Source of the DNA: an uncultured Clostridia bacterium | GTDB lineage: Bacteria > Bacillota_I > Bacilli_A > RF39 > UBA660 | Assembly (NCBI GenBank): GCA_948433435.1 | Contig: CAOJDX010000010.1 | Location: forward strand, 1-41,870 | DNA length: 41,870 nt | Reading direction: 5' to 3' | In this document: positions 1 through 6,798 of the stretch, piece after piece | Layout: every line of letters begins with the position of its first letter | Position numbering within the stretch: position 1 is the stretch's first letter | The notes under the pieces: model-generated | Database searches by the model: none | What the model saw: only the letters and a program-made list of their open reading frames with translations | Told to the model about the DNA's origin: nothing | Translations under genes and position numbers: made by a program

Positions 1-2
1 TA

Positions 3-32
3 TTGACAAATTATATCGAATTCGATATAATT
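3..32 (+). promoter_or_regulatory. Consensus promoter with embedded 24-bp perfect palindrome (operator)
   Basis: TTGACA at 3-8, a 17-bp spacer and TATAAT at 26-31 form a perfect vegetative (sigma-A) promoter. Positions 9-32 are a perfect 24-bp palindrome centred between 20 and 21, filling the whole spacer and the -10 box, so a bound dimer would exclude RNA polymerase. The likely binder is the HTH protein encoded at 359-838, giving autoregulation of the DUF4160/DUF2442 pair. The promoter and symmetry are seen directly; the binder is inferred. Confidence 0.85.
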
Positions 33-63
33 ATAATTATTAAATTAGAAATGGGGTATATAA

Positions 64-318
64 ATGCCGGTTATATCATCATTTTATGGCATCATCATAC
101 GCATGAACTGGAATGAACACAATCCGCCGCATTTACACGCTGAGTATCAAAATTATAAAGCTGTATTTAACTTTGATGGTAAATTAACTGATGGAGAAAT
201 GAGCACCAGGCATCAAAAACTTATTGTCGCGTGGATTGAGATACACCAAGATGAACTCATAGCAAATTGGAGCTTAATGAGAGAAGGAGATTATTTTAAA
301 ATAGATCCACTACGATAG
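64..318 (+). CDS. DUF4160 family protein, toxin-antitoxin-like partner
   Basis: An 84-residue protein matching the whole DUF4160 family, with the typical start MPVISSFYGIIIRM, the HNPPHLHAEY stretch (about residues 19-28) and the terminal W-x(n)-KIDPL. Its biochemical role is not established. DUF4160 genes usually sit next to DUF2442 genes, as here, and the pair is generally predicted to be a type II toxin-antitoxin-like module. It is the first gene after the promoter at 3-31; GGGG at 53-56 is a modest ribosome site. The stop codon lies inside a 12-bp hairpin (301-327). The pair runs against the surrounding terminase and portal genes, as expected for added cargo. Family assignment is confident; toxin role is inference. 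Confidence 0.85.
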   Translation: MPVISSFYGIIIRMNWNEHNPPHLHAEYQNYKAVFNFDGKLTDGEMSTRHQKLIVAWIEIHQDELIANWSLMREGDYFKIDPLR

Positions 319-327
319 TGGATCTAT
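301..327 (+). promoter_or_regulatory. 12-bp perfect inverted repeat spanning the DUF4160 stop codon
   Basis: Arms 301-312 and 316-327 are perfectly complementary around a CGA triloop, and the TAG stop (316-318) begins the right arm. It is followed by TTTAAC, so the U-tract is weak. It could be a leaky terminator or 3' stability element that sets the ratio of the two gene products, or a second operator. The hairpin is certain; the function is not. Confidence 0.6.
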
Positions 328-358
328 TTAACAAACAATACAAAAAGGAGTATATGCC

Positions 359-838
359 ATGAACAATATACCAATGTGGGTTGTTACAAAAGTAGAACCT
401 ACACCCGATTATAAGCTAATACTTAATTTTTCTGACGGATCAACAAGAATATTCGATTTCAAACCACTATTAGATACAAAAATATTTGAACCTCTAAAAA
501 ATCCTGTATTATTTGCTAATGCCAAAATAGAGTGTGGTACTGTAGTGTGGAACGACGATTTAGATATATCTCCAGAACACTTATATGAAAACAGCACTAT
601 AATAGACTCTCCAAACCATACATACAACCAATTTATCTACGATTTTATCCAACAAAGAAAATCAAATAATATGACTCAACATGATCTAGCCACTGCTTGT
701 AATTTACCTCAATCAGCTATAGCCCGAATCGAAAACAAAAGTTCTTCCCCACAATTAAACACTCTACTCAAAATAATAGATATTTTAGGATGTGAATTAA
801 AAATAATACCTAAATCCTCTAAAAAAGAACAAGATTAA
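359..838 (+). CDS. DUF2442 domain fused to an XRE-type helix-turn-helix
   Basis: A 159-residue two-domain protein. Residues about 5-85 fit DUF2442, with the WVVTKVEPTPDYKLILNFSDG start and the LLDTKIFEPLKNP and VVWNDDLDISPEHLY blocks. Residues about 95-150 are an XRE (Cro/CI) HTH: FIQQRKSNNMTQHDLA, then LPQSAIARIENKSSSP, then LNTLLKIIDILGCELKI. It probably acts as the DNA-binding antitoxin-like partner of the DUF4160 protein upstream and represses the promoter at 3-31 through the palindrome it contains. AAAAAGGAG upstream of the ATG gives a good ribosome site. It is followed by the hairpin at 846-871, shared with terL on the other strand. Domains are clear; partner and operator are inferred. 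Confidence 0.85.
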   Translation: MNNIPMWVVTKVEPTPDYKLILNFSDGSTRIFDFKPLLDTKIFEPLKNPVLFANAKIECGTVVWNDDLDISPEHLYENSTIIDSPNHTYNQFIYDFIQQRKSNNMTQHDLATACNLPQSAIARIENKSSSPQLNTLLKIIDILGCELKIIPKSSKKEQD

Positions 839-845
839 TAAAAGC

Positions 846-871
846 GGCTGTTGCGTTTTTTTGCAATAGCC
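846..871. terminator. Bidirectional terminator between DUF2442-HTH and terL
   Basis: Arms 846-854 (GGCTGTTGC) and 863-871 (GCAATAGCC) form a 9-bp stem with one G-U pair around a T-rich loop. Read on the minus strand the stem is followed by GCTTTTATT, a usable U-tract that would end the terminase transcript. It also lies directly behind the plus-strand pair. Confidence 0.65.
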
Positions 872-878
872 CCTATTA

Positions 879-2126
879 TTAATCAAAACTAAATATATCA
901 CCTCTTATAAACCCTTCTAGTGCGTATCTCATAGCATCCATCAAATGATTAAAATCATCAATAGGCTTATTAATCTTTTGACCTGTCCTCTTATCGACAT
1001 CCCAAGTATAGTTACTAATCTCAGTCATAAAATTTACACATTTGGGATGTATTACAATTTTAAAACCCTGTATATAATCAATACCATTATTAACACTATC
1101 TCGACCTTTTCTAGCTCCTCTAATCCTATAGAGACCTAATACTCTAAGCCTATCAATAGATTTAGGTTCAGCACTATCAGCTATTATTCTTTCTTTTGCA
1201 TACCCTTGTTTCAATATCTCATTATATATATCCTCATTAGACATACTCTTTTGGTACATCTCATCAAACACATAAATAATCTTATTAGCATTATCAATAA
1301 GTCCACAAAACAAAGCTGATGGATCGTTGGTGTAACCAAAATCTAATCCAAACGCTGATTGTATACCTGATATTTTTAGCACTTCATTCAAATCAAAACT
1401 CTGCTCTACCCAATTATCATATACAAGTCCATCAACTATACCCCACTCACCTAACCCAGCGACTTTATATCTTTTAGGATTATTGATCCTCATAGTCTCA
1501 AACACTCTTAAATCAGATTTATCTAGCCACTCATTACACATATAATTTGTCGTCATAGCTAAAATTTCATCATCCTTAGTGTCAAAAAACCTTTTCTTAA
1601 TCCAATGCTTTTCATTCCAAGGATTTAGTGTAAGAGTTATTTGTTTAAATAAAAAAGGAGCAGCATCTAAGCTACCCCTTATAGATTCATCCAAAACATT
1701 AAAATCATCTTCATTGCTGATCTCATAGGCTTCCTCAAGCCACATCCAACATAAATATCCAACCTCAACTGTGATCGATGTTACTTTAAATGGATCATCT
1801 AAACCTCTAAAATAAATCCTTTGCCCTGTAGGTATGTACATAATCTCCAAAGGACTCTCTTTAATATCAAAATAATCTTGTACACCTAATCTATTTATTG
1901 CCCATTTAAGCTCCGTAAAACAAGAATCCTTAAGTGTCCTATAAGTTTTACGTACAACCAATAGATTAGCTTTAGGATGCTTCACAAGATTAACTATATA
2001 ATACAAAGCTGTAGTCTTAGATTTCTTGCTAGCTCTACTACCTTTAACAACTCTATATCGTCCTGTAAACTCCCAAAAATCCTTATATCCATTACCTACA
2101 ACATCTTTTAAAGATATCTCTACCAT
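879..2126 (-). CDS. terL: Terminase large subunit (PBSX/SPP1 type)
   Basis: About 415 residues, usual size for the family. It is the ATPase and nuclease that cuts concatemers and pumps DNA into the prohead. The N-terminal ATPase has a Walker A region near residues 25-40 (VVKGSRASKKSKTTALYY, a lysine-rich variant of GGRGSGKS) and Walker B with catalytic Glu in CWMWLEEAYE (about 125-135). The RNase-H-like nuclease has its acidic residues in GLDFGYTNDPS, IIADSAEPKS and the terminal DDFNHLMDAMRY. The ATG at 2126 is preferred over an adjacent TTG at 2129. Normally the portal follows TerL directly; here a terminator and an opposed DUF4160/DUF2442 pair follow, and the portal is at the other end of the window. 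Confidence 0.95.
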   Translation of the reverse strand: MVEISLKDVVGNGYKDFWEFTGRYRVVKGSRASKKSKTTALYYIVNLVKHPKANLLVVRKTYRTLKDSCFTELKWAINRLGVQDYFDIKESPLEIMYIPTGQRIYFRGLDDPFKVTSITVEVGYLCWMWLEEAYEISNEDDFNVLDESIRGSLDAAPFLFKQITLTLNPWNEKHWIKKRFFDTKDDEILAMTTNYMCNEWLDKSDLRVFETMRINNPKRYKVAGLGEWGIVDGLVYDNWVEQSFDLNEVLKISGIQSAFGLDFGYTNDPSALFCGLIDNANKIIYVFDEMYQKSMSNEDIYNEILKQGYAKERIIADSAEPKSIDRLRVLGLYRIRGARKGRDSVNNGIDYIQGFKIVIHPKCVNFMTEISNYTWDVDKRTGQKINKPIDDFNHLMDAMRYALEGFIRGDIFSFD

Positions 2127-2140
2127 CAAATCAACGCCTT

Positions 2141-2623
2141 CTAGGCGATTTTAGCATATATATTTAGCTCAGGTAAATGCTCGCATGTCCAAATACAACA
2201 CATAATATTCCAGATATACGCAGCACGATGATCTTCATCATCATCACCCCTCATGTACTTAAGATAATGCCTAGTACCACTATCAATATACACATTAGCT
2301 GGTATACCTTTTTGCCAATTATGGTCTCCATATTTAATTGCACCTAAGCCAAACCTATGACTAACATCCAACAAAACATTATATATATCTTCATTCATCT
2401 CTAATTTTAATAAATCAATAAGATGCTCTACTTCTCCCGATACTTTAAACTTATGTATTAAATTTAAAATTCTATCATCTTTTATCTTAGCAACAATATC
2501 AAGAGGTAGCAAATCACATCTACCCTTACCTTTTATAGACTCTCGCACAGCACCACTTTTAAAAACTCTTAAACAATCATTTTCATCTACACAGTTTAAA
2601 AAATCCTCTGAATTCTTAAACAT
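2141..2623 (-). CDS. dATP/dGTP diphosphohydrolase-like protein (DUF5664 family)
   Basis: 160 residues. The middle carries the family signature: VSHRFGLGAIKYGDHNWQKG (about residues 88-107), then YLKYMRGDDDEDHRAAYIWNI and CEHLPEL. Proteins of this family, MazG-like in fold, are annotated as dATP/dGTP pyrophosphohydrolases and would act on the nucleotide pool. The D-E-D-H-RAA segment is the likely metal-binding part. The first 35 residues are not recognised. It lies in the terminase operon, 12 bp after terS and 14 bp before terL; AGGGAGG precedes the ATG. No purZ-like gene is present, so a modified-base genome is not supported. Activity is inferred from family only. Confidence 0.7.
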   Translation of the reverse strand: MFKNSEDFLNCVDENDCLRVFKSGAVRESIKGKGRCDLLPLDIVAKIKDDRILNLIHKFKVSGEVEHLIDLLKLEMNEDIYNVLLDVSHRFGLGAIKYGDHNWQKGIPANVYIDSGTRHYLKYMRGDDDEDHRAAYIWNIMCCIWTCEHLPELNIYAKIA

Positions 2624-2635
2624 ACTGATACCTCC

Positions 2636-3058
2636 CTATAAGTCCTCTTTTATAACAATAGGTATGTTTCCGTCTATCTTCACTTTCTCTTTATACATAC
2701 CATATCTTTTACCCAAAAGTTCTGCTGCTCTTATTTTCTCTTTTTCATCTGGCGGTTTATTAATAACCCTAGAAGAGGAACATCCATCACCAGTACCTTC
2801 AACCACAACAATACAAGATCTAGATTCTCCACGCATAACAGAAGTTAGATATTCCATTATTTCTTTCGTGTCTGCTATCTTATCACTACATATTTTATCT
2901 AAACGATTATTTAAATAAGTCTTAACATTATCAAGAGTTAATAAGTGGTGTCCAATAGATTTAGCTGTCTTTTTGCTGTATCCTGCTCTAATTGCTGCTT
3001 GAGTAGCATTAGAATCAAGTAAATATTCTTCAACAAATCTTATCTGTTTTCGCGTCAT
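2636..3058 (-). CDS. terS: Terminase small subunit
   Basis: 140 residues of the terminase_2 type. The N-terminal DNA-binding domain is typical: MTRKQIRFVEEYLLDSNATQAAIRAGYSKKTAKSIGHHLL... (HTH about residues 15-50), then a helical oligomerisation region and a C-terminal tail with EKIRAAELLGKRYGMY (about 105-120), usual for PBSX/SPP1-like TerS. It recognises the packaging site and recruits TerL. An in-frame GTG at 3079 is possible, but the ATG at 3058 has AGGAGG six bases upstream and fits the family start better. A 7-copy 10-bp repeat array lies just upstream (3111-3186) and could be its binding site. Confidence 0.92.
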   Translation of the reverse strand: MTRKQIRFVEEYLLDSNATQAAIRAGYSKKTAKSIGHHLLTLDNVKTYLNNRLDKICSDKIADTKEIMEYLTSVMRGESRSCIVVVEGTGDGCSSSRVINKPPDEKEKIRAAELLGKRYGMYKEKVKIDGNIPIVIKEDL

Positions 3059-3095
3059 CCCTCTCCTCCTCGTTATCACAAATTTTTACATTCTA

Positions 3096-3111
3096 ATTAT
3101 CTCACATTATC
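3096..3111 (-). promoter_or_regulatory. Tandem -10-like boxes upstream of terS
   Basis: Read on the minus strand, GATAAT occurs at 3111-3106 and again at 3101-3096, exactly 10 bp apart; the first is preceded by TAT-G, as in an extended -10. No good -35 is visible because the expected place is occupied by the 10-bp repeats. This looks like an activator-dependent promoter for the terminase operon. Moderate-to-low confidence. Confidence 0.4.
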
Positions 3112-3186
3112 ATACGGAAATAATGGGAAATTTACGGAAATTTACGGAACTTTTAGGAACTTTTGGGAAATTTACGGAACTTTTTT
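3111..3186. repeat. Seven tandem 10-bp phased repeats upstream of terS
   Basis: The block GGAAA or GGAAC starts at 3116, 3126, 3136, 3146, 3156, 3166 and 3176, a perfect 10-bp period, mostly preceded by TTTAC, TTTTA or TTTTG. The A/T runs fall on one face of the helix, predicting intrinsic curvature. Candidate roles are the packaging (pac or cosB-like) site bound by TerS, or an activator array for the terS promoter. Bent TerS-binding sites are known for SPP1. The repeat is certain; its role is inference. Confidence 0.85.
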
Positions 3187-3230
3187 AATATCTTTACTAA
3201 AATCACATTCCATCTTTACTCACTTAAATA

Positions 3231-3265
3231 CAAAAAGTGGTACTTGCTTAATAGCAATACCACTT
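3231..3265 (-). terminator. Rho-independent terminator of the toxin-antitoxin unit
   Basis: On the minus strand the arms 3265-3254 and 3247-3235 pair (AAGTGGTATTGC with GCAAGTACCACTT, one bulged base) and are followed by TTTTTG at 3234. It lies 13 bp after the stop of the PemK/MazF-like gene and isolates that unit from terS. Confidence 0.85.
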
Positions 3266-3277
3266 CATAAACTTTTT

Positions 3278-3616
3278 TTATTTTTCATACCTTTTTAATC
3301 TATATAATATTTCATCCATATCCGTGCTATTTAATACTTTTCCATTATCTCCAATCCTATAGTCGATCTTATCTAAGTCTAACTCTTGACATGAATCCAA
3401 TTTAACAAAACTATCTTTTATAAATGGCGGTTTAAAATTTATTAATCTATAATTATCCTTGAATCCTAATTTATGTTCTTTACCCTCAACAGATGATACT
3501 GTTAATACATTTATCTTATTTCCATTAACTCCTACAACTAAATAAGGACGTTTCTTCGGAATTCCTTTTCCATCTATATATTTAATTCTTACCCAAATAC
3601 ACTGCCCTATTTTCAA
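3278..3616 (-). CDS. PemK/MazF-like toxin of a Panacea toxin-antitoxin pair
   Basis: 112 residues. The KRPYLVVGVNGNKINVLTVSSVEGKE segment and the PPFIKDSFVKLDSCQEL segment fit the PemK/MazF-like fold, whose founding members are mRNA endoribonucleases. It follows a Panacea-domain gene, and Panacea proteins are known antitoxins for many unrelated toxins, so it is most likely the toxin. The only sensible start is TTG at 3616, overlapping the antitoxin's TGA stop (TTTTGA), with GGAG about 14 bases away; expression should be low and coupled to the antitoxin. A terminator (3231-3265) follows. The RNase activity is inferred. Confidence 0.75.
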   Translation of the reverse strand: MKIGQCIWVRIKYIDGKGIPKKRPYLVVGVNGNKINVLTVSSVEGKEHKLGFKDNYRLINFKPPFIKDSFVKLDSCQELDLDKIDYRIGDNGKVLNSTDMDEILYRLKRYEK

Positions 3617-4275
3617 AATATAACAAGTTCTCCAAACTCATCTAAATATATACTATAACAATTTTCATCTAATTCATTTAAAGTAAAGTCATACAATTCA
3701 TCCATTATGCTATAAGATTCTCCATCAACTATAAAATTTGCATCAATATTTAAATTATTAGGGTCATAATAAAATGTAATACCATTTATTACTTCAGTTT
3801 TCTTATTCTTATCCCTATTTCTATAACTATCAATTATATTTTTAATTATAGGTAATTCTTTCTTAATGTTATCATTCGATACAATACAATAATTTTCACC
3901 ATCAACATATGAATCCTTCCAAAAATCAAATTCATGATTTAAATCAGATAATTCTTTCGCTGACAATTTATCAAATATGTTTAATGTAATATCTAACGCC
4001 TCAAGTTCACATTCTGAAAAATTGGGCTTAAAAGATTCACTTTCCTTTTTTAAACCTAAGTAATCATTTTTATATTTAAGCCTTACAGAATCAACCACAC
4101 AACCATTCTTAAATGCGTATAGTCTATCCTTAAATAAAGGTTTGTTGTTAAGTGCCATATTAACCAAATTTGAAAATACTAATAACTTTTGTAATTTCAT
4201 GCTACCATCAAAACTATTATTAAGTCCCGTAGCATTTTTCATAAAATACTTAGCACAATCTAAAACATCTACCAT
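3613..4275 (-). CDS. Panacea-domain (SocA-like, DUF4065) antitoxin
   Basis: 220 residues. Residues 1-150 fit the Panacea domain: VLDCAKYFMKNATG, then SMKLQKLLVFSNLVNMAL, then PLFKDRLYAFKNGCVVDSVRLKYK, then the acidic LSAKELSDLNHEFDFWKDSY. Residues about 155-220 are an acidic extension rich in Asp, Glu and Tyr (for example FTLNELDENCYSIYLDE), probably part of toxin recognition. Panacea antitoxins neutralise diverse toxins and may be coupled to ClpXP degradation, as for SocA. It is the first gene of the unit, behind its own promoter (4402-4431), with AAAGGAGGG before the ATG and a TTG-overlap with the toxin. The Panacea assignment is confident; neutralisation of the neighbour is inferred. Confidence 0.82.
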   Translation of the reverse strand: MVDVLDCAKYFMKNATGLNNSFDGSMKLQKLLVFSNLVNMALNNKPLFKDRLYAFKNGCVVDSVRLKYKNDYLGLKKESESFKPNFSECELEALDITLNIFDKLSAKELSDLNHEFDFWKDSYVDGENYCIVSNDNIKKELPIIKNIIDSYRNRDKNKKTEVINGITFYYDPNNLNIDANFIVDGESYSIMDELYDFTLNELDENCYSIYLDEFGELVIF

Positions 4276-4339
4276 AACAAACCCTCCTTTAATTTATTTT
4301 TTTCAATATAACTGTATAATATTCTGCCAACATAATATA

Positions 4340-4391
4340 TTACTATAGGTTATTATAAATCACGTTAAGATACATTAAGTTACTATAAGTT
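4340..4391. repeat. Direct repeats in the leader of the Panacea unit
   Basis: TTACTATA(A/G)GTT occurs at 4340-4351 and 4380-4391, 40 bp apart, downstream of the promoter at 4402-4431 and upstream of the antitoxin ATG. They could be operator half-sites for autoregulation. The repeats are seen; the role is a guess. Confidence 0.4.
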
Positions 4392-4401
4392 GCTTAATAT
4401 C

Positions 4402-4431
4402 ATTATAAATTCAAAATATTAATAAAGTCAA
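4402..4431 (-). promoter_or_regulatory. Promoter of the Panacea/PemK unit
   Basis: On the minus strand TTGACT (4431-4426), an 18-bp spacer and TATAAT (4407-4402) give a strong vegetative promoter with a leader of about 120 nt before the antitoxin start. It lets the pair be expressed in the lysogen independently of the early operon. Confidence 0.75.
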
Positions 4432-4469
4432 CGAATTAAACCTGACCTCAACGTGCAAGACTCTTATCT

Positions 4470-4688
4470 TCATATCAAACTTTTTTTCCTAGGTCTTATT
4501 TCAATTTCACAGTCTAGAGCATCAAGCATCAACAAGAAAGTATCTAACTTAACCACATTCCGCTTACTCTCAATCCTAGATATAATCCTAGCATTCCTGT
4601 AGACTGCATTAGCTAAATCATACTGATACCAACCCTTCTCTTTTCGCTTTTCAACTACCAAATCTATCAATTTATCATAATCGTACAT
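4470..4688 (-). CDS. Small XRE-family HTH regulator
   Basis: 72 residues forming one XRE helix-turn-helix: LIDLVVEKRKEKGWYQYDLANAVYRNARIISRIESKRNV (about residues 6-46), followed by LDTFLLMLDALDCEIEIRPRK. This layout, ending in EIEIRP, resembles HigA-type and other small antitoxin-like repressors, but there is no partner toxin next to it. The start has AGGAGAGG upstream and overlaps the end of the sigma-like gene (4675-5100) by 14 bp, so the two are translated together. It is the last gene of the early operon; no clear terminator follows before the Panacea promoter. Confidence 0.8.
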   Translation of the reverse strand: MYDYDKLIDLVVEKRKEKGWYQYDLANAVYRNARIISRIESKRNVVKLDTFLLMLDALDCEIEIRPRKKSLI

Positions 4689-5100
4689 CCGTTCCTCTCC
4701 TTATCTCACACAATTTAATCGCTTCGTCGTTAATCTGACGAGTTCTTTTTTCACTACGACCAATATGTATAGCTATAGATTTCCAAGGCTCAGAATTGAG
4801 ATAACGCTCAATTAGGACTATTCTATGTAAATTATTGTCGAGACCTCTAATAATATCAAAAGCTTTTTTCTTATCATTTAATAATTCCTTCGATTTACTG
4901 AATATACATTTCTCGAGAGCTACATAATCATCTACAATGCTATAAATACCATCCAGATCCTTACTACCACTAACCCGCTCGGAAATGCCTGATTTTATAT
5001 TCAGAGCCCTCGCTCCTAATCCATCCTTCAAAGATATTAAGCTTTTTATTTCCAGATCTGAAAATCTTATATGCTCTAGCAAATCTCTAATTGATCTCAA
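4675..5100 (-). CDS. Phage regulator with sigma-70 region 4-like HTH (DUF1492-like)
   Basis: About 141 residues. The N-terminal two thirds are helical and charged; the C-terminal about 50 residues (LHRIVLIERYLNSEPWKSIAIHIGRSEKRTRQINDEAI) look like a sigma region 4 HTH. Genes of this type sit at the end of phage early operons just before the terminase and are thought to switch on late transcription (compare ArpU, RinA and DUF1492 proteins). Here it precedes the small XRE gene and lies upstream of the terS region with its repeat array, so it is a candidate activator for that promoter. A GTG at 5109 overlaps the ribosome site AAGGAG; the TTG at 5100, 8 bases after it, is more likely. Role inferred. 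Confidence 0.7.
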   Translation of the reverse strand: MRSIRDLLEHIRFSDLEIKSLISLKDGLGARALNIKSGISERVSGSKDLDGIYSIVDDYVALEKCIFSKSKELLNDKKKAFDIIRGLDNNLHRIVLIERYLNSEPWKSIAIHIGRSEKRTRQINDEAIKLCEIRRGTDVRL

Positions 5101-5123
5101 ATCAAACACTCCTTATCTAACGA

Positions 5124-6464
5124 TTATCTATATTTAAAAGCTAAGTAATCCAATAACTCATCTTGCACCTTACCTTTACGCTGTAACGTTTCTAGCACCC
5201 TTTCCTCAACAGTATTTTCACATATCAAATGATGTATAAACACATTATGCTTTTGTCCTTGTCTGTGTAATCTGGCATTAGCTTGCTGGTATAGCTCTAG
5301 ATTCCAAGTAAGTCCAAACCAAACAATAATGTTACCTCCGTTCTGTAGATTTAATCCATATGCACTAGATGATGGATGAGTAAGTAATAATTTAATTTTA
5401 CCTTCATCCCATCTATCAATAGTATCCACTGATAATTCCTCAGCAAACGAAAAAGTACTTTTAATTCTAACTGCATCGTGATAATACTGATAAAAACATA
5501 AAATAGGACTATCTAAGGTGCTCTCAACTATCTCCTCCAACTTGTCCAATTTATCATCATGAACCATAAAATAATCATAACAGCTCATATAAACGGCACC
5601 ATTAGACAATTGCAACAACTTATTAATTAATACAGATTTAGATGATGCTGTAACTTCAGATCCTTTATCAAACTCAAAATAAAATTCTTTCTCTAATTCA
5701 TCATAAACTTGTCTATTCTTTAAACTTATTTTTTGGTTAATAAATATCTTATCTGGTAGATCCAAATAATCCTCAGCCTTCATACTAATACAAATATCAG
5801 AAACTTTATTTTTAATTAATTCACTAGACCCATCTTTTAATTTATAAGTAAATACTCTTTGACTATCTCTCTTGTCGGGTATAAAAAATTCATTTCTGTA
5901 GCTAGTTAATGTATTACCAAGTCTCTCACCACTATCAAGTAAATATATTTGACTCCAAAGGTCTATGTACCCATTAGGGTTAGGAGTTCCAGTCAATCCA
6001 ACAACCCTAACACTCTTACGTATAACCTTCCTTAGAGACATAAACCTATTAGACGTTGGATTTTTAAAACTAGATAGCTCATCTATAATTATCATATCAA
6101 AATCCCAATCTCTACCTAAATACGTAACAAGCCAAGACACATTTTCCCTGTTAATCACATAAATATCTGCCTGTGTCTCTAAGGCTTTAATTCTCTTAGC
6201 TTTATCTCCTAGCATAAGAGATATAGTGAGATCTTTTAAGTGATCCCATTTATATAATTCTTTAATCCACGTATCCTCTGCTACTTTTAACGGTGCTATT
6301 ATTAAGACCTTAGCTATATCAAAATGATTAAACATTAAATCATTGATAGCTGTTAAAGCTATAACTGTTTTGCCCAGCCCCATATCAAGAAACAAACCGC
6401 ATCTATCAATCTCAATTATCTTGTTAATTGCTTCCTCTTGGTATTTGTGAGGTCTAAATTCCAT
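5124..6464 (-). CDS. SNF2-family DNA helicase/translocase
   Basis: 446 residues, a compact phage SNF2 protein with two RecA-like lobes. Visible motifs: Q-like start FRPHKYQEEAI, Walker A LDMGLGKT (about 26-33), DEXH-type Walker B MIIIDELSSFKNP (about 124-136), motif III VVGLTGTPNPNG, lobe 2 LLLTHPSSSAYGLNLQNGGNIIVWF, and motif VI ARLHRQGQKHNVFIH (about 404-418). It is an ATP-driven duplex DNA translocase or helicase working with the phage replication proteins. It overlaps the VRR-NUC gene by 49 bp, a pairing common in phages with this replication set. It is not a stand-alone defence gene in this setting. Confidence 0.92.
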   Translation of the reverse strand: MEFRPHKYQEEAINKIIEIDRCGLFLDMGLGKTVIALTAINDLMFNHFDIAKVLIIAPLKVAEDTWIKELYKWDHLKDLTISLMLGDKAKRIKALETQADIYVINRENVSWLVTYLGRDWDFDMIIIDELSSFKNPTSNRFMSLRKVIRKSVRVVGLTGTPNPNGYIDLWSQIYLLDSGERLGNTLTSYRNEFFIPDKRDSQRVFTYKLKDGSSELIKNKVSDICISMKAEDYLDLPDKIFINQKISLKNRQVYDELEKEFYFEFDKGSEVTASSKSVLINKLLQLSNGAVYMSCYDYFMVHDDKLDKLEEIVESTLDSPILCFYQYYHDAVRIKSTFSFAEELSVDTIDRWDEGKIKLLLTHPSSSAYGLNLQNGGNIIVWFGLTWNLELYQQANARLHRQGQKHNVFIHHLICENTVEERVLETLQRKGKVQDELLDYLAFKYR

Positions 6465-6724
6465 TCCTTGAAAACCCCCTCAATCTTATCCTTATCATCT
6501 ATAACATAAACTTTAAATCCTAAATTTTTTAATTTACTATGTACAAATTTTTGAATCTTTCTCGGCTTTTTCCCTTTTTGTTTAAACTCTACAAAAAATA
6601 TTCTTCCTTTAGGTAAAAGAATTAATCTATCTGGAATTCCAACATAACCTATAAGTTTTATACACAACCCGAAACTAGATTCAATTTTCATCTTAAAATA
6701 ATTTTCTAGTGTTCTTTCTAACAT
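6416..6724 (-). CDS. VRR-NUC domain nuclease
   Basis: About 102 residues, all VRR-NUC (PD-(D/E)XK superfamily). The core is visible: LERTLENYFKMKIESS, then GYVGIPDRLILLPKGRIFFVEFKQKGKKP, containing the D-x(n)-E-x-K triad, then IQKFVHSKLKNLGFKVYVID. Such stand-alone nucleases probably act on branched replication intermediates. A frame from 6763 exists, but the ATG at 6724 has AAGGGAG five bases upstream and gives the normal family start. It overlaps the SNF2 gene, suggesting the two work together. It is preceded by the origin-like tract at 6799-7020. Confidence 0.88.
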   Translation of the reverse strand: MLERTLENYFKMKIESSFGLCIKLIGYVGIPDRLILLPKGRIFFVEFKQKGKKPRKIQKFVHSKLKNLGFKVYVIDDKDKIEGVFKEWNLDLTNTKRKQLTR

Positions 6725-6798
6725 AAAAACTCCCTTAAATTTGTTACATAAAATGTATACCATCCAAACCCTTATGATATAAGTAATTAAGTCTTTGA

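Noticed and set aside
2141..2623. 2-aminoadenine (Z) genome, suggested by a dATP/dGTP diphosphohydrolase-like gene together with a PolA-type polymerase
   Set aside because: No purZ-like adenylosuccinate synthetase is present, and this kind of hydrolase and polymerase occur in many ordinary phages.
5124..6724. SNF2 helicase plus nuclease as an anti-phage defence system
   Set aside because: Both lie in a normal phage replication operon beside PolA, VapE and DUF2815; the VRR-NUC/SNF2 pair is standard there.
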